From contig JAZRMG010000098.1 in the NCBI GenBank assembly GCA_045647345.1, forward strand, positions 1 to 40,349: 40,349 bases of DNA, in the 5' to 3' direction. The position numbers were made by a program, and so were the translations under genes. The notes under the pieces were generated by a model. That model was given only the letters and a program-made list of their open reading frames with translations, was not told where the DNA came from and made no database searches. Positions 30,579-40,305 of the stretch are shown piece by piece (within the stretch, counting starts at the first letter, position 1; every line of letters starts with the position of its first letter). Source of the stretch: UBA1189 sp045647345 (lineage in GTDB: Bacteria > Bacteroidota > Bacteroidia > Bacteroidales > Bacteroidaceae).

Positions 30579-33500
30579 ATGAAGACGATGCGACATCTAT
30601 GGATATGTATATTAGCATTCATATTGCTGACTGCCAACGCACAAGGTGAGATGGTAGTAAACTGGTCGGCATACACTCAAGACACAATAATTCCAGTGTT
30701 TACGCATAGCATCGACTTAGGCTACAACCACGAATATGAGCACTCTGTCTCAATTGAATACCCCGAGTTAGTACCACTGACTACAGAAGAAGTAACACGT
30801 TTCCGTCTTCCCAAGGAAAATGGACTACCCGAATGGCCAAAAATCGACAGCTATAAAGGGATAAGCGCTAAACGTGGACAGTTAGACATATCGTTTATTC
30901 CCATCATCTGGCGCGATGGTAAGTATCAACGTATCAAGAGCTTTACCTTAAAGATTAACAAAAGACTTAAAGACAGTCGTTTCAGCAGAGCGGCATCTTC
31001 GGCCGAATACGTCCAACGACCTTTAGAGAATTCCCCGCTAAGCACTGGACGCTGGGTAAAACTACGCGTATCAGACAATGGCATTCATATGCTCACCCAC
31101 ATTCATCTCAAAAACATGGGGTTCAGCGACCCCTACAAAGTACGATTGTTTGGTTATGGCGGTCATCCGCTTTCAGAAAGCGACACCAATAGTTGGCGCA
31201 ATGGGCTTTGTGAGGTACCTCTTTGGCATACCGACAATAAACGTTTGCTGTTTTATGCCAATGGTCCTGTAAAATGGACCTTGGAAAGCGACAACACATT
31301 CAGCCATGCACGTAATCCCTATTCGAAGTATGGTTATTATTTCCTGACCGATGATATAGAGGGCGAGCCTGCAAAATTCCCTATAGAAGAGGCGCTTGCT
31401 ACCGTATCGCCAGTGGTAAAGACTACGCCAGCCTATGTATTGCATGAGGTGGATGACTATGCTTGGTTTCATGGAGGACGTCAACTGGTAGAAAGTTATG
31501 ATTTTTCGGAAGGTAATGTAAAGCGTTATCCGCTGCATTTTGCGGGCTTCTCTCCTTCGGGTGCTGTAGTACTCGACATGTGTTTCACTCACAATGGCAG
31601 CAGCAGTAGCTCGGTTGCTGTGGCTATAGACAGCACACAGCTCGGCACCCTCGTGCTCAGTCCTGTAGGCCGCCATAGTGAAGCCTCAGCCACTACGCGC
31701 AGTTATACGATAAACTGGAAATCATTGGGTCCTGTAATCGGTCAGAATACAGTGGTGCTGACCCATAAACGCGATGTCGGTGTATCGGGACGCCTCGATT
31801 ATTGGCGTTTCAACTACACAAAGGATATTGCTTCGACAGATCTCGTCTATGCCACCAGTGCAGGTGTCCAGACCTATGATATAGGCATGGGCGATGAAAA
31901 TATAGTGGTATGGCGTGTCACCGATGTCGCTTCCATGACACAAATACCCTACGATAAAGCAACGAAGACCTTTACAGCCAATGGCAAGCATGGTGAGGCG
32001 TTTATGATTGTGAATACAAGGAACACTTACCCCATACCCGAAGTGGAGGGCGAGGTTTCCAATCAGGACCTCTATGCCGAAGGGGCCATAGACTATGTCA
32101 TTATTGTGCCGGCAAGTGGCAAGCTAACAGTCCAAGCAGAGCGTTTGGCCGAGGTACATCGCAAGCGCAGCGGACTCCGCGTAAAAGTAGTACGCGCTGA
32201 CGAGGTATACAATGATTTCTCCTCGGGCACACCTGATGCAACAGCTTACCGCCGCTACATGAAGATGCTCTATGACCGGGCCCAAACAATAGACGATGCT
32301 CCTAAATATCTACTTCTCTTCGGCGATGGTGCTTGGGACAATCGCATGCTCACATCTGCGTGGAGAGGCAAGTCCCCCGATGATTACTTGCTGTGTTTTG
32401 AGGCCGAAAGTTCATTCAGCGCAACCTCTTCCTATGTAATGGAAGACTATTTTGGACTCCTTGATGATGGTGAAGGAGCCCGTTTGCTCCATGATAAAGT
32501 AGACATTGGAATAGGACGTTTTCCTGTGACGACTGCAGCAGAAGCTCGTGATATGGTGGACAAAGTAATCGCCTATATGGACAATGCAGATGCAGGAGCA
32601 TGGAAGAACAGCATACTCATGCTTGGTGATGATGGCGATAACAATCAACACATGCGGGATGCCGAACAGATAGCGCAAATGCTTGAAGAAAATTATCCCG
32701 ACTATATGGTTAAACGCATCTATTGGGATGCCTTCCCCATGGAAGTAACGGCTACAGGGCACAGCTATCCTACCGTACGCAAACGCCTGCTTGAACTATT
32801 CAACGAAGGAGCATTGATGGTCAACTACAGCGGCCATGGTAGTCCCGACGTGCTCTCTCACGAATTGGTTATCAGCAAAGCCGACATGGAACAACTACGT
32901 TCTCCCCGCCTACCCTTATGGGTTACCGTCTCGTGTGATATCACCCCATTCGACAATTCCACCATGTCGTTCGGCGAATATGCATTCCTCAATCCAAAGG
33001 GAGGAGCAATAGCCTTGATGACCTCCACACGCACCACCTACTCAGAGCAAAACCGCCGCATCAACTATTTCTTTTCGAACTACCTCTTTGGACGCGATAC
33101 GAACAATCGCCGACACCGTTTGGGCGATGCCATCCGTTTGGCCAAATGCAACCTAATAACGACAGAGGATGTATTGTTACAAGACAAGAGTGAGAACAAA
33201 CTCAACTATTTTCTTATGGGAGACCCTGCACTCATTATTGGCAACACCGATTATGGCATGACGGTAGATGAAATCAATGGTGTGGCCATAGATGAGGGAC
33301 ACGACATTGTATTGAAAGCCGGCCAACGAGTCTCGGTGAAGGGTCATGTAACGACTTTTGAAGGGAAATACGCTTCTGATTTCACAGGAGTAATGTATGC
33401 ATCGGTATTTGACAATATAGAGGAGGTCGTTTGCCGGAACAATGCCGATGAGGATATAACACCATTAATATACCATGAACGCACTAAGAAGCTTTTCGTA

Positions 33501-34343
33501 GGTAGCGACTCAGTACGTAACGGTGAATTCAATTTTACTTTCCGTGTTCCGATGGATATCAACTATTCATCAGAGAGTGGTCTCATCAACCTATATGCTA
33601 TGAACGACACCCGTAATCGTGAAGCCAATGGCACGTTCGATGGTTTTATGCTGGGCGGTACAGTTGAAGATTTGAGCACCGACAATCTCGGTCCTAAAAT
33701 ACATCTATATCTTAATTCGCCCGGTTTCATAACTGGCGATCCGGTAAACGAGACCCCTCGCCTAACAGCACTTCTCGAAGACCCTGATGGCATTAATACC
33801 GTAGGAAATAGTATAGGACACGACCTTATAGCGATCATCGACGGCAAGGCCTCCATGACATACAATCTGAACGACTACTACATTTCAGATTTGGGAGACT
33901 ACACACATGGCACCATATCATATATGTTGCCCGAATTAGATGAGGGCATGCACACACTAATGTTCCGCGCCTGGGATATGATGAACAATTCGAGTATCGC
34001 AACTGTCGATTTCGAAGTAGTTAAAGGTCTCCGCCCACGCATACTTGAAGCTAGCACTACCCATAACCCTGCCCGTCAGCACACCACCTTCGTGCTTGTA
34101 CACGACCGCCCAGAAACAGAGGTTACAATAAGTGTCGAGGTATTCGACTTTTCGGGCCGTACCCTATGGCTACATACCGAACAGGCATCCACGCCAGACA
34201 ACAGTTACTCAACGGATTGGAACTTATGCGCCTCATCGGGACAACCGTTATCCTCAGGCATATACCTCTATCGTGTCACCGTAACCTCTGCAAGCGGTAA
34301 GTCCACAAGCCGAACTCACAAGTTAACTATTTTGCGCCAGTAA
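30579..34343 (+). CDS. porU: Type IX secretion sortase PorU
   Basis: 1,254 residues from the ATG at 30579 (an in-frame TTG at 30555 is less likely). A signal peptide (about 1-22) is followed by a long beta-rich N-terminal region with SPLSTGRWVKLRVSDNGIHML and LFGYGG. The gingipain-like C25 peptidase domain (about 500-850) carries catalytic His753 in NYSGHGSPDVLSHE and Cys786 in VTVSCDITPFDN; FGDGAWDNR and GRFPVTTAAEA are supporting blocks. PorU cleaves the C-terminal signal of type IX cargo at the outer membrane and links cargo to lipopolysaccharide. porV follows after 65 bases, the usual arrangement. The last 80 residues look like a sorting-signal-type beta domain. Confidence 0.92.
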   Translation: MKTMRHLWICILAFILLTANAQGEMVVNWSAYTQDTIIPVFTHSIDLGYNHEYEHSVSIEYPELVPLTTEEVTRFRLPKENGLPEWPKIDSYKGISAKRGQLDISFIPIIWRDGKYQRIKSFTLKINKRLKDSRFSRAASSAEYVQRPLENSPLSTGRWVKLRVSDNGIHMLTHIHLKNMGFSDPYKVRLFGYGGHPLSESDTNSWRNGLCEVPLWHTDNKRLLFYANGPVKWTLESDNTFSHARNPYSKYGYYFLTDDIEGEPAKFPIEEALATVSPVVKTTPAYVLHEVDDYAWFHGGRQLVESYDFSEGNVKRYPLHFAGFSPSGAVVLDMCFTHNGSSSSSVAVAIDSTQLGTLVLSPVGRHSEASATTRSYTINWKSLGPVIGQNTVVLTHKRDVGVSGRLDYWRFNYTKDIASTDLVYATSAGVQTYDIGMGDENIVVWRVTDVASMTQIPYDKATKTFTANGKHGEAFMIVNTRNTYPIPEVEGEVSNQDLYAEGAIDYVIIVPASGKLTVQAERLAEVHRKRSGLRVKVVRADEVYNDFSSGTPDATAYRRYMKMLYDRAQTIDDAPKYLLLFGDGAWDNRMLTSAWRGKSPDDYLLCFEAESSFSATSSYVMEDYFGLLDDGEGARLLHDKVDIGIGRFPVTTAAEARDMVDKVIAYMDNADAGAWKNSILMLGDDGDNNQHMRDAEQIAQMLEENYPDYMVKRIYWDAFPMEVTATGHSYPTVRKRLLELFNEGALMVNYSGHGSPDVLSHELVISKADMEQLRSPRLPLWVTVSCDITPFDNSTMSFGEYAFLNPKGGAIALMTSTRTTYSEQNRRINYFFSNYLFGRDTNNRRHRLGDAIRLAKCNLITTEDVLLQDKSENKLNYFLMGDPALIIGNTDYGMTVDEINGVAIDEGHDIVLKAGQRVSVKGHVTTFEGKYASDFTGVMYASVFDNIEEVVCRNNADEDITPLIYHERTKKLFVGSDSVRNGEFNFTFRVPMDINYSSESGLINLYAMNDTRNREANGTFDGFMLGGTVEDLSTDNLGPKIHLYLNSPGFITGDPVNETPRLTALLEDPDGINTVGNSIGHDLIAIIDGKASMTYNLNDYYISDLGDYTHGTISYMLPELDEGMHTLMFRAWDMMNNSSIATVDFEVVKGLRPRILEASTTHNPARQHTTFVLVHDRPETEVTISVEVFDFSGRTLWLHTEQASTPDNSYSTDWNLCASSGQPLSSGIYLYRVTVTSASGKSTSRTHKLTILRQ

Positions 34344-34408
34344 AGCAATAAATCTGCCAAATACAAGTTATATCTATATCGCATAAATTGACATTTTAGA
34401 AAAGACAT

Positions 34409-35611
34409 ATGAGAAAAAAAATAATAGCGCTATCTGCCCTACTGCTGAGCACCTCTATACTCTTCGCACAGAAAACCTCCAGTGACGTACAGATGTTCAA
34501 TCCGGTAATGACAGGTGTCACCTCCCTAACCATTGCCCCCGACTCTCGTGCCGGCGCAATGGGTGATGTCGGTGCAGCGACCGACCCTGACGTCAATTCT
34601 CAGTATTGGAATCCAGCAAAATACCCCTTCGCCATTAGTCCTGCAGGATTTTCGCTGGCCTATACACCTTGGTTACGCCAGTTGGTAAGTGATATTGACC
34701 TGGCCAATCTCGTGGGTTACTATCGTATTGGCGACTATCAAGCCATCAGCGGTTCGCTTACCTACTTCTCATTAGGTGACGTTTGGGTTGATGACTACAC
34801 CATCAAACCTTACGAGATGGCTATCGACTTCGCCTACTCCCGCATGCTTTCTGAAACGTTCTCTGCATCGGTTGGCCTTCGCTATATTGTCTCCGACCTC
34901 AACTATAATTTCGAAGATGATGTTACTGTCGGACAGGCTTTTGCTGCCGACATCGCTTTCTTCTACTCCAACTATGTGATGTTGGGTCGCCGTGAGTGCC
35001 TTTTCAACTTAGGACTGAACGCATCGAATATCGGTAGTAAGATCTCTTATGATGGCGGCAACACCAACCAGTTTATCCCCACCAACCTTCGTCTTGGAGC
35101 ATCCCTTCTTATACCCGTAGATGAGTACAATACCTTCTCCATCAGTGCCGACGTAAATAAATTAATGGTACCGACCAAACCTTCATATCGTCAATTCTTG
35201 AATGAAGAGTATGGCGAAGACTTTAAAGATGACAACTACTCTTACACCTCGGAATATCAATCTTGGCTCGCTGCCAATGGCTACAATGACATCTCGCCCA
35301 TCTCTGGTATCTTCCAATCATTCCACGACGCACCTGGAGGCTTCAAGGAGGAATTGCAGGAAATCTACTGGGGCGTAGGTGTAGAATATGCATACAATAA
35401 TCAGTTCTTCCTTCGTGGAGGCTATCACTACGAGAACGAATACAAGGGAAATCGCAAATATGTCACCCTTGGTACAGGTTTTAAGATGAGCGTATTCTCA
35501 CTCGATGCAGCCTATCTCATCTCTATGGCTCAGAGCAACCCTCTCGATCAGACATTACGCTTCACCCTGTCATTCGACATGGATGGCATACGTGAGATAA
35601 TGGGACGATAA
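34409..35611 (+). CDS. porV: Type IX secretion outer-membrane protein PorV
   Basis: 400 residues. A signal peptide (about 1-21) precedes an outer-membrane beta-barrel of the OmpP1/FadL type. Family blocks are IAPDSRAGAMGDVGAATDPD and SQYWNPAKYPF near the N-terminus, and alternating aromatic strands follow to the terminal FTLSFDMDGIREIMGR. PorV shuttles type IX cargo from the translocon to PorU. It follows porU with a 65-base gap and is likely co-transcribed. Confidence 0.92.
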   Translation: MRKKIIALSALLLSTSILFAQKTSSDVQMFNPVMTGVTSLTIAPDSRAGAMGDVGAATDPDVNSQYWNPAKYPFAISPAGFSLAYTPWLRQLVSDIDLANLVGYYRIGDYQAISGSLTYFSLGDVWVDDYTIKPYEMAIDFAYSRMLSETFSASVGLRYIVSDLNYNFEDDVTVGQAFAADIAFFYSNYVMLGRRECLFNLGLNASNIGSKISYDGGNTNQFIPTNLRLGASLLIPVDEYNTFSISADVNKLMVPTKPSYRQFLNEEYGEDFKDDNYSYTSEYQSWLAANGYNDISPISGIFQSFHDAPGGFKEELQEIYWGVGVEYAYNNQFFLRGGYHYENEYKGNRKYVTLGTGFKMSVFSLDAAYLISMAQSNPLDQTLRFTLSFDMDGIREIMGR

Positions 35612-35612
35612 T

Positions 35613-35736
35613 GTCATTTACAATTTGACAATTTACGAATTACTTTATTGGGCGCTTATGCAATTTACAATGTCAACCCGTGATTCTACAAATTGTCAAA
35701 TAACTAAATTGTAAATAGCAAATAGAAATATTACAA
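35613..35736. repeat. Self-complementary AT-rich spacer between porV and ispF
   Basis: TTTACAATTTGACAATTTA (35618-35636) is largely complementary to AAATTGTCAAAT (35691-35702) and TAAATTGTAAAT (35705-35716), so the spacer can fold on itself. It shares its words with the spacers at 38425-38574 and 38896-38949. Confidence 0.55.
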
Positions 35737-36216
35737 ATGAAGATACGCGTAGGATTTGGATTCGACGTCCACAAGTTTGCCGAAAATCGCGAACTATGGC
35801 TCGGTGGCATACGCCTTGAGCATGACCGTGGCCTATTGGGGCATTCCGATGCAGATGTGCTCATCCACGCCATTTGCGATGCCCTCTTGGGCGCTGCGCA
35901 TTTGCGTGATATAGGTTATCATTTCCCCGACACAGCAGGTGAATTCAAGAACATCGACAGCAAGATACTCCTCCAACGCACCATTGGTCTCATTGCCTCA
36001 AAGGGCTATCGCGTAGGCAATATCGATGCTACAATTTGCGCCGAACGTCCCAAACTCAAAGTTCACATCCCTTTGATGCAGCAGACTCTAGCTGATGTCA
36101 TGGGCATTGACGAAGAAGATGTCACCATCAAAGCGACTACTACAGAGAAACTCGGATTCACCGGTCGTGAAGAAGGAATCTCCGCTTATGCCACAGTGCT
36201 AATCGAAAAAGACTAG
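35737..36216 (+). CDS. ispF: 2-C-methyl-D-erythritol 2,4-cyclodiphosphate synthase
   Basis: 159 residues. GFGFDVHKF gives metal ligands D10 and H12, GHSDADVLIHAICDALLGA gives H44, and DIGYHFPDT and TTTEKLGFTGREEGI complete the family pattern. The enzyme closes the cyclic diphosphate in the methylerythritol phosphate route to isoprenoids and works as a trimer. The stop codon is part of a terminator stem shared with the convergent M23 peptidase gene. Confidence 0.96.
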   Translation: MKIRVGFGFDVHKFAENRELWLGGIRLEHDRGLLGHSDADVLIHAICDALLGAAHLRDIGYHFPDTAGEFKNIDSKILLQRTIGLIASKGYRVGNIDATICAERPKLKVHIPLMQQTLADVMGIDEEDVTIKATTTEKLGFTGREEGISAYATVLIEKD

Positions 36217-36280
36217 GCGGACAGAAAGCGTGTATTTGGTTCTTGACCCTCGACGCTATCTTATCCGCCTTTTCGTTTTT
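36215..36280. terminator. Bidirectional terminator overlapping the ispF stop
   Basis: AGGCGGA (36215-36221, starting in the TAG stop) pairs with TCCGCCT (36264-36270), and AAAGCGT pairs with ACGCTAT further in. TTTTCGTTTTT follows on the plus strand, and an A run (GAAAAAGACT) precedes the stem, which serves the minus-strand transcript. It separates the convergent ispF and M23 genes. Confidence 0.7.
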
Positions 36281-36303
36281 GTCCTATCTAACAAGAATGA
36301 TAA

Positions 36304-37638
36304 TCAGTCTACGTGTGACGGCTGTAGTTCCGCATGACAATGCATGTCAATGAGCGACAAGCGATTGACTAACGAGTCACGCAGAATATTGAAAGCCATG
36401 CGATTTTCCTCACTAATAGGTTTCTTTGGCTGTGATTTTATTGTCAAAGGATTTATTGGTTTGCCATTTTCATATACTCGAAAATCGAGATGAGGCCCCG
36501 TAGACAATCCAGTGGATCCCACATAACCGATAACTTCTTTCTGAGCCACCATATCACCTACCTGTAATCCCTTGGCAAAGCGCGATAGATGCATATAGGT
36601 AGTCGTGTAGGTACTGTTGTGACGTATCTTTACATAGTTGCCGCCACCATTAGCCTGAAACCCTTTGGCTATCACCTTACCACTGCCAATAGCATACACA
36701 GGTGTCCCCGTAGGAGCAGCATAGTCTACACCATGATGCGCCCGATAACGACGAAGTACAGGATGATATCTACTATTCGTAAAACGCGATGATATACGAT
36801 AATAATCAAGTGGTGCTTTCAAGAATGCCCCTTCAAGACTATTGCCATTCGCATTATAATACAACTCCTCATCGTCCTGTACGAAGGGGATAGCATAGAA
36901 CAAGCTATCCGAAGCACAAAATGAAGCGGCTCTAACACGAAAATTTTGAAGCGGCTTCTCTTCCACGAACTCCTGTTCGTAGATAAGCCTAAAGGCATCA
37001 CCCCTTTGCACACCGAAGAAGTCTACCGTCCATCCAAAGATATGCGATAGCATCACTGCCAGTTGCGGTGAAGCTCCATTATCCACCATAGCATTCCATA
37101 AGGAGGACTCCACCTCACCTCCTACCTCACGTTCAATCCATACTGACGGATACTCTCCGCGCATCACCGAATCAGTCATGAGGTCAAAAACGATATAGCG
37201 TTTAGCACTCTCTTCATACACAAAATAGCGCGGCAGACCCACTGTATCCTTATCGGCCAGCAGAGCACAAGGCTGTCCTGCACGCACCTTACGCACATCG
37301 AACACCGTGTCGGGACATTGCGTCAGATCATACACCTTCTTCGCCGTCAACCCATAATCCATAAGCACCTTAGCCAAAGTCTCACCAGGCTTGATTGTAT
37401 CGTGCTTTACGACGAATTCCTCAATAGGCAGCCCATATTTATATACAACATCCCTCATCTGTACGGAGTCGGCCACTACCTCCATCCCATTTCCTTTCGT
37501 CTTCTGAGACCTATTAACAGCCACGATAGCAATCCCTCCTACTACAATCAAAATGGCAGCCACTACCATCAACAACTTACGTTTACCAACGCCTTGTCTT
37601 GTATAATTTTCGTTCGTTCGCTTTTTTCTAAAAAACAT
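36304..37638 (-). CDS. M23-family peptidoglycan endopeptidase, membrane anchored
   Basis: 444 residues. A basic N-terminus is followed by one membrane helix (about 22-41), so the bulk lies in the periplasm. A LysM/OapA-like segment near 60-130 contains KHDTIKPGETLAKVLMDYGL. The M23 (lysostaphin-type) domain covers about 290-400: YRAHHGVDYAAP (H302, D306 zinc ligands), GGNYVKIRHNSTYTTTYMHL and STGLSTGPHLDFRV (H383). The catalytic set looks complete, so endopeptidase activity on wall cross-links is likely. The gene is convergent with ispF and ends at the shared terminator. Confidence 0.9.
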   Translation of the reverse strand: MFFRKKRTNENYTRQGVGKRKLLMVVAAILIVVGGIAIVAVNRSQKTKGNGMEVVADSVQMRDVVYKYGLPIEEFVVKHDTIKPGETLAKVLMDYGLTAKKVYDLTQCPDTVFDVRKVRAGQPCALLADKDTVGLPRYFVYEESAKRYIVFDLMTDSVMRGEYPSVWIEREVGGEVESSLWNAMVDNGASPQLAVMLSHIFGWTVDFFGVQRGDAFRLIYEQEFVEEKPLQNFRVRAASFCASDSLFYAIPFVQDDEELYYNANGNSLEGAFLKAPLDYYRISSRFTNSRYHPVLRRYRAHHGVDYAAPTGTPVYAIGSGKVIAKGFQANGGGNYVKIRHNSTYTTTYMHLSRFAKGLQVGDMVAQKEVIGYVGSTGLSTGPHLDFRVYENGKPINPLTIKSQPKKPISEENRMAFNILRDSLVNRLSLIDMHCHAELQPSHVD

Positions 37639-37665
37639 CGGTTTCTATAATTATCCTATCAAAAA

Positions 37666-38424
37666 TCAAAGATGTGTCTCTCCCTCGATAAAGTTCTCCA
37701 TGCGCAACTCCTTACCATCAAACACGGCATAGGTGCAGAGGTCTACCCACTCGCCCAAGATGAGCAGGCGGGCCTCACGCGTGAGCATGAGATCCAGTTC
37801 GATGTGCCGGTGGCCGTAAATGAAATAGTTGATGTCGGGGTGCGACTTCAGATATTCCTTGGAATAGATGATAAGAGGCTCATTCTGCTCGCCCATATAG
37901 CGGGGTGCTCCCTCGCGTTCGTGCTTGAGGCGACTATGCTTGGCCCACTCCAACCCAAACTCTACGCTCCAGCGAGGGTGGATACAGGCAAACAGACGCT
38001 GCAGCAGAGGATTGTGGAACATGGCACGAAGGAACAAGAACTTACGATCCTTGTCGCCAAGGCCATCACCATGAGCGAGGTAGAAGAGTTTACCCTCTAT
38101 CTCGGCCGTAAAAGGTTCATAGTGCATCGTCACACCACACTCCTCGGTTAGATAATTCTTGCACCAAATATCATGGTTCCCGATGAAGAAGTGCACCTCT
38201 ACACCGCGGTCGGTGAGTTCGGACAACTTGCCAAGGAAACGGGTATAGCCCTTGGGGACCACGTTGCGGTATTCAAACCAGAAGTCAAACATGTCGCCCA
38301 GCAGATACACTGCAGTAGCCTTGTGCTTGATACTGTCGAGGAAGTTGACCAAACGGCGTTCACGCGTACGCATTGAGGAGAGTGCGCGACTGCCAAGGTG
38401 TGCATCGGAAATGAAATATACCAT
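37666..38424 (-). CDS. lpxH: UDP-2,3-diacylglucosamine pyrophosphatase (LpxH)
   Basis: 252 residues of the calcineurin-like phosphoesterase fold. FISDAHLGS gives D7 and H9, YLLGDMFDFWFEYR gives D44, FIGNHDIW gives N83 and H84, and YLAHGDGLGDKD and YGHRHIELD supply the later ligands. The protein makes lipid X, the substrate for LpxB encoded at 14570-15775. It follows the SufT-like gene on the minus strand across an AT-rich spacer and lies 27 bases before the M23 gene, with which it may share a transcript. Confidence 0.92.
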   Translation of the reverse strand: MVYFISDAHLGSRALSSMRTRERRLVNFLDSIKHKATAVYLLGDMFDFWFEYRNVVPKGYTRFLGKLSELTDRGVEVHFFIGNHDIWCKNYLTEECGVTMHYEPFTAEIEGKLFYLAHGDGLGDKDRKFLFLRAMFHNPLLQRLFACIHPRWSVEFGLEWAKHSRLKHEREGAPRYMGEQNEPLIIYSKEYLKSHPDINYFIYGHRHIELDLMLTREARLLILGEWVDLCTYAVFDGKELRMENFIEGETHL

Positions 38425-38574
38425 TCTTATTTACTATTTACAAATTTACTATTTACAATTGATTCTGCGATTTTTCTAATTTACTATTTTGCGATTTGTA
38501 TAGTCCTTGATTGTAAATTGATAAATAGCCCAATTGGACAATAAATAGTAATTTGTAAATCGTCAAATTATAAA
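38425..38574. repeat. Low-complexity AT-rich spacer upstream of lpxH
   Basis: ATTTACTATTTACAA occurs twice (near 38429 and 38444), with a third partial copy near 38479, and reversed forms (TTGTAAATTGATAAATAG, TAATTTGTAAATCG) in the second half. The spacer is strongly self-complementary. No promoter of the Bacteroides type was identified in it. Confidence 0.55.
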
Positions 38575-38895
38575 TCAAAGAAATCCCAACTCTAACTTTG
38601 CCTCTTCACTCATCATATCCTTGTCCCACTCGGGTTCAAAGACGAGGTTGATAGTAGCGGCAGTAATACCTGTGATACCCTCGACACGCATGCGCACATC
38701 CTCCATAATGAAATCTGCCGCAGGACAGTTGGGGGCAGTGAGTGTCATGTCTATCTCGGCACGGGCGTCGTCAGTAAGTTCGATACGGTAGATTAGTCCC
38801 AAGTCGTATATATTGACGGGAATCTCGGGGTCATACACTGTTTTCAGTGCTTCGATGATGCGTTCTTGCAACGCCAGTTTATCATTTTCATTCAT
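38575..38895 (-). CDS. SufT-like DUF59 protein
   Basis: 106 residues from the ATG at 38895 (MNENDKLALQERI); the frame opens earlier but that part is spacer sequence. The DUF59 (MIP18) core is clear: TVYDPEIPVNIYDLGLIYRI and MTLTAPNCPAADFI with the conserved Cys57. Proteins of this family help deliver or mature iron-sulfur clusters; bacterial relatives are named SufT or PaaD. A role in general cluster supply is likely but not specific. It lies between radC and lpxH on the minus strand. Confidence 0.88.
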   Translation of the reverse strand: MNENDKLALQERIIEALKTVYDPEIPVNIYDLGLIYRIELTDDARAEIDMTLTAPNCPAADFIMEDVRMRVEGITGITAATINLVFEPEWDKDMMSEEAKLELGFL

Positions 38896-38949
38896 ACACG
38901 CAAAGATAAATATTAATTGTGAATTGTCAATTGTCAACTGTCAATTAAT

Positions 38950-39636
38950 TTACAGTTTTCCCTCATCGGCATAACTATAATAGCCCATATCAGCAAAGAT
39001 GACATGATCGGCAAGCGTGATGTTGAATAGGCGTGCTGCCTCAAGCACCTGCCGGGTGAGGCGGTCATCATAGGTGCTTGGTCTGAGACTCCCCGAGGGA
39101 TGGTTGTGACAGAGAATCATGGACGTAGCACGCTTGAGCAGTGCCTCGCGCATGATGAGACGCACATCAACCACCGTTTCGGTGAGCCCACCCATGCCAA
39201 TGCGCACCGAGTCGATGACGACAGACGATTGGTTGAGCAACAACACATGGCACTCCTCTACGGCAAGGTCGCGCATGAACGGATAGAAATAATCATAGAC
39301 TTGAGCCGCTGAGCGTATCTGTCTGCGCTCAGGCTGCTCTACGGCACGCCGACGTCCCAGTTCGCAAGCTGCAAGAATCGTGATTGCCTTGGCCGGGCCA
39401 ATACCCTTGAAACGGCACAACTCCTCCATGCTGAGGCGCCCTACACGGTCGAGACTATCCCCATAGGCCGACAACACCTTCTGCATGAGGCTCACGGCTG
39501 AGTCTTCATCGCTACCCGACCCGATGAGTATAGCCAACAGTTCAGCATTGGTCAGTGCCTGAGCACCTTTGCTCATCATCTTCTCGCGTGGACGATCCTC
39601 CTCGGCCCAGCGGTTTATGGTCAATTTATCAAGCAT
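38950..39636 (-). CDS. radC: RadC-family JAB/JAMM domain protein
   Basis: 228 residues. An N-terminal helix-hairpin-helix-like part (about 20-95, LCRFKGIGPAKAITILAA) is followed by the JAMM domain, with the metal motif CHNHPSGSLRPSTYDD (H177, H179, S187, D190). RadC proteins were once linked to DNA repair; the actual role in bacteria is unsettled. The catalytic zinc motif is complete. It lies between efp and the SufT-like gene. Confidence 0.93.
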   Translation of the reverse strand: MLDKLTINRWAEEDRPREKMMSKGAQALTNAELLAILIGSGSDEDSAVSLMQKVLSAYGDSLDRVGRLSMEELCRFKGIGPAKAITILAACELGRRRAVEQPERRQIRSAAQVYDYFYPFMRDLAVEECHVLLLNQSSVVIDSVRIGMGGLTETVVDVRLIMREALLKRATSMILCHNHPSGSLRPSTYDDRLTRQVLEAARLFNITLADHVIFADMGYYSYADEGKL

Positions 39637-39738
39637 AGTACATAAACAAAAAAGGACAATCGAAAGTCGACACCTATAACTGTCTATTTCAATTGTCCAT
39701 TATCAATCCATGATAGCAGAGCCTTGCCCTGCGATGTA

Positions 39739-40305
39739 TTACATCTTCACACGACCAACGTATGAACCGTCGCGAGTGTCAACCTCTACATACTCACCCT
39801 CGTTGATGAAGAGAGGTACACGAATCTCAGCACCAGTCTCAAGTGTAGCGGGCTTGAGAGTGTTAGTAGCGGTATCACCCTTAAGACCGGGCTCTGTGTA
39901 TGAAATCTGGAGCACAACCTTAGTGGGAAGTTCAGCATAAAGCACTGTCTCAGTAGAAGCATCAACTACAACCTCTACATCCATGCTCTCCTTAAGGTAA
40001 TCTACACCAGTGATGAGCTCCTTAGCGATGGGGTGCTGGTCGAAGGTCTCGTTGTTCATGAAGATGTAGTCCTCACCCTCCTGATAGAGGTACTGGTGTG
40101 AACGACGCTCTACGCGAACGTCTTCGAGCTTCTCACCGATGTTGAAGCGACGCTCCAATACGTAACCGTCAACTACGTCTTTCAGTGTGGTACGCATGAA
40201 GGTGTTACCCTTACCAGGCTTTACATGAAGGAAATCGATACAGAAGTACAACTTGCCGTCCATACGGATGCAGGTACCTTTCTTGATGTCTTGAGCATTA
40301 ATCAT
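39739..40305 (-). CDS. efp: Translation elongation factor P
   Basis: 188 residues. The KOW-like N-terminal domain carries the loop VKPGKGNTF with Lys32 at the position modified in other species. Two OB domains follow, ending in TRDGSYVGRVKM. EF-P helps ribosomes through polyproline stretches. Whether Lys32 is modified here cannot be told from the window, since no epmA/epmB/earP genes are present. The 44 bases upstream to the window edge are AT-rich, with no recognised promoter. Confidence 0.96.
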   Translation of the reverse strand: MINAQDIKKGTCIRMDGKLYFCIDFLHVKPGKGNTFMRTTLKDVVDGYVLERRFNIGEKLEDVRVERRSHQYLYQEGEDYIFMNNETFDQHPIAKELITGVDYLKESMDVEVVVDASTETVLYAELPTKVVLQISYTEPGLKGDTATNTLKPATLETGAEIRVPLFINEGEYVEVDTRDGSYVGRVKM

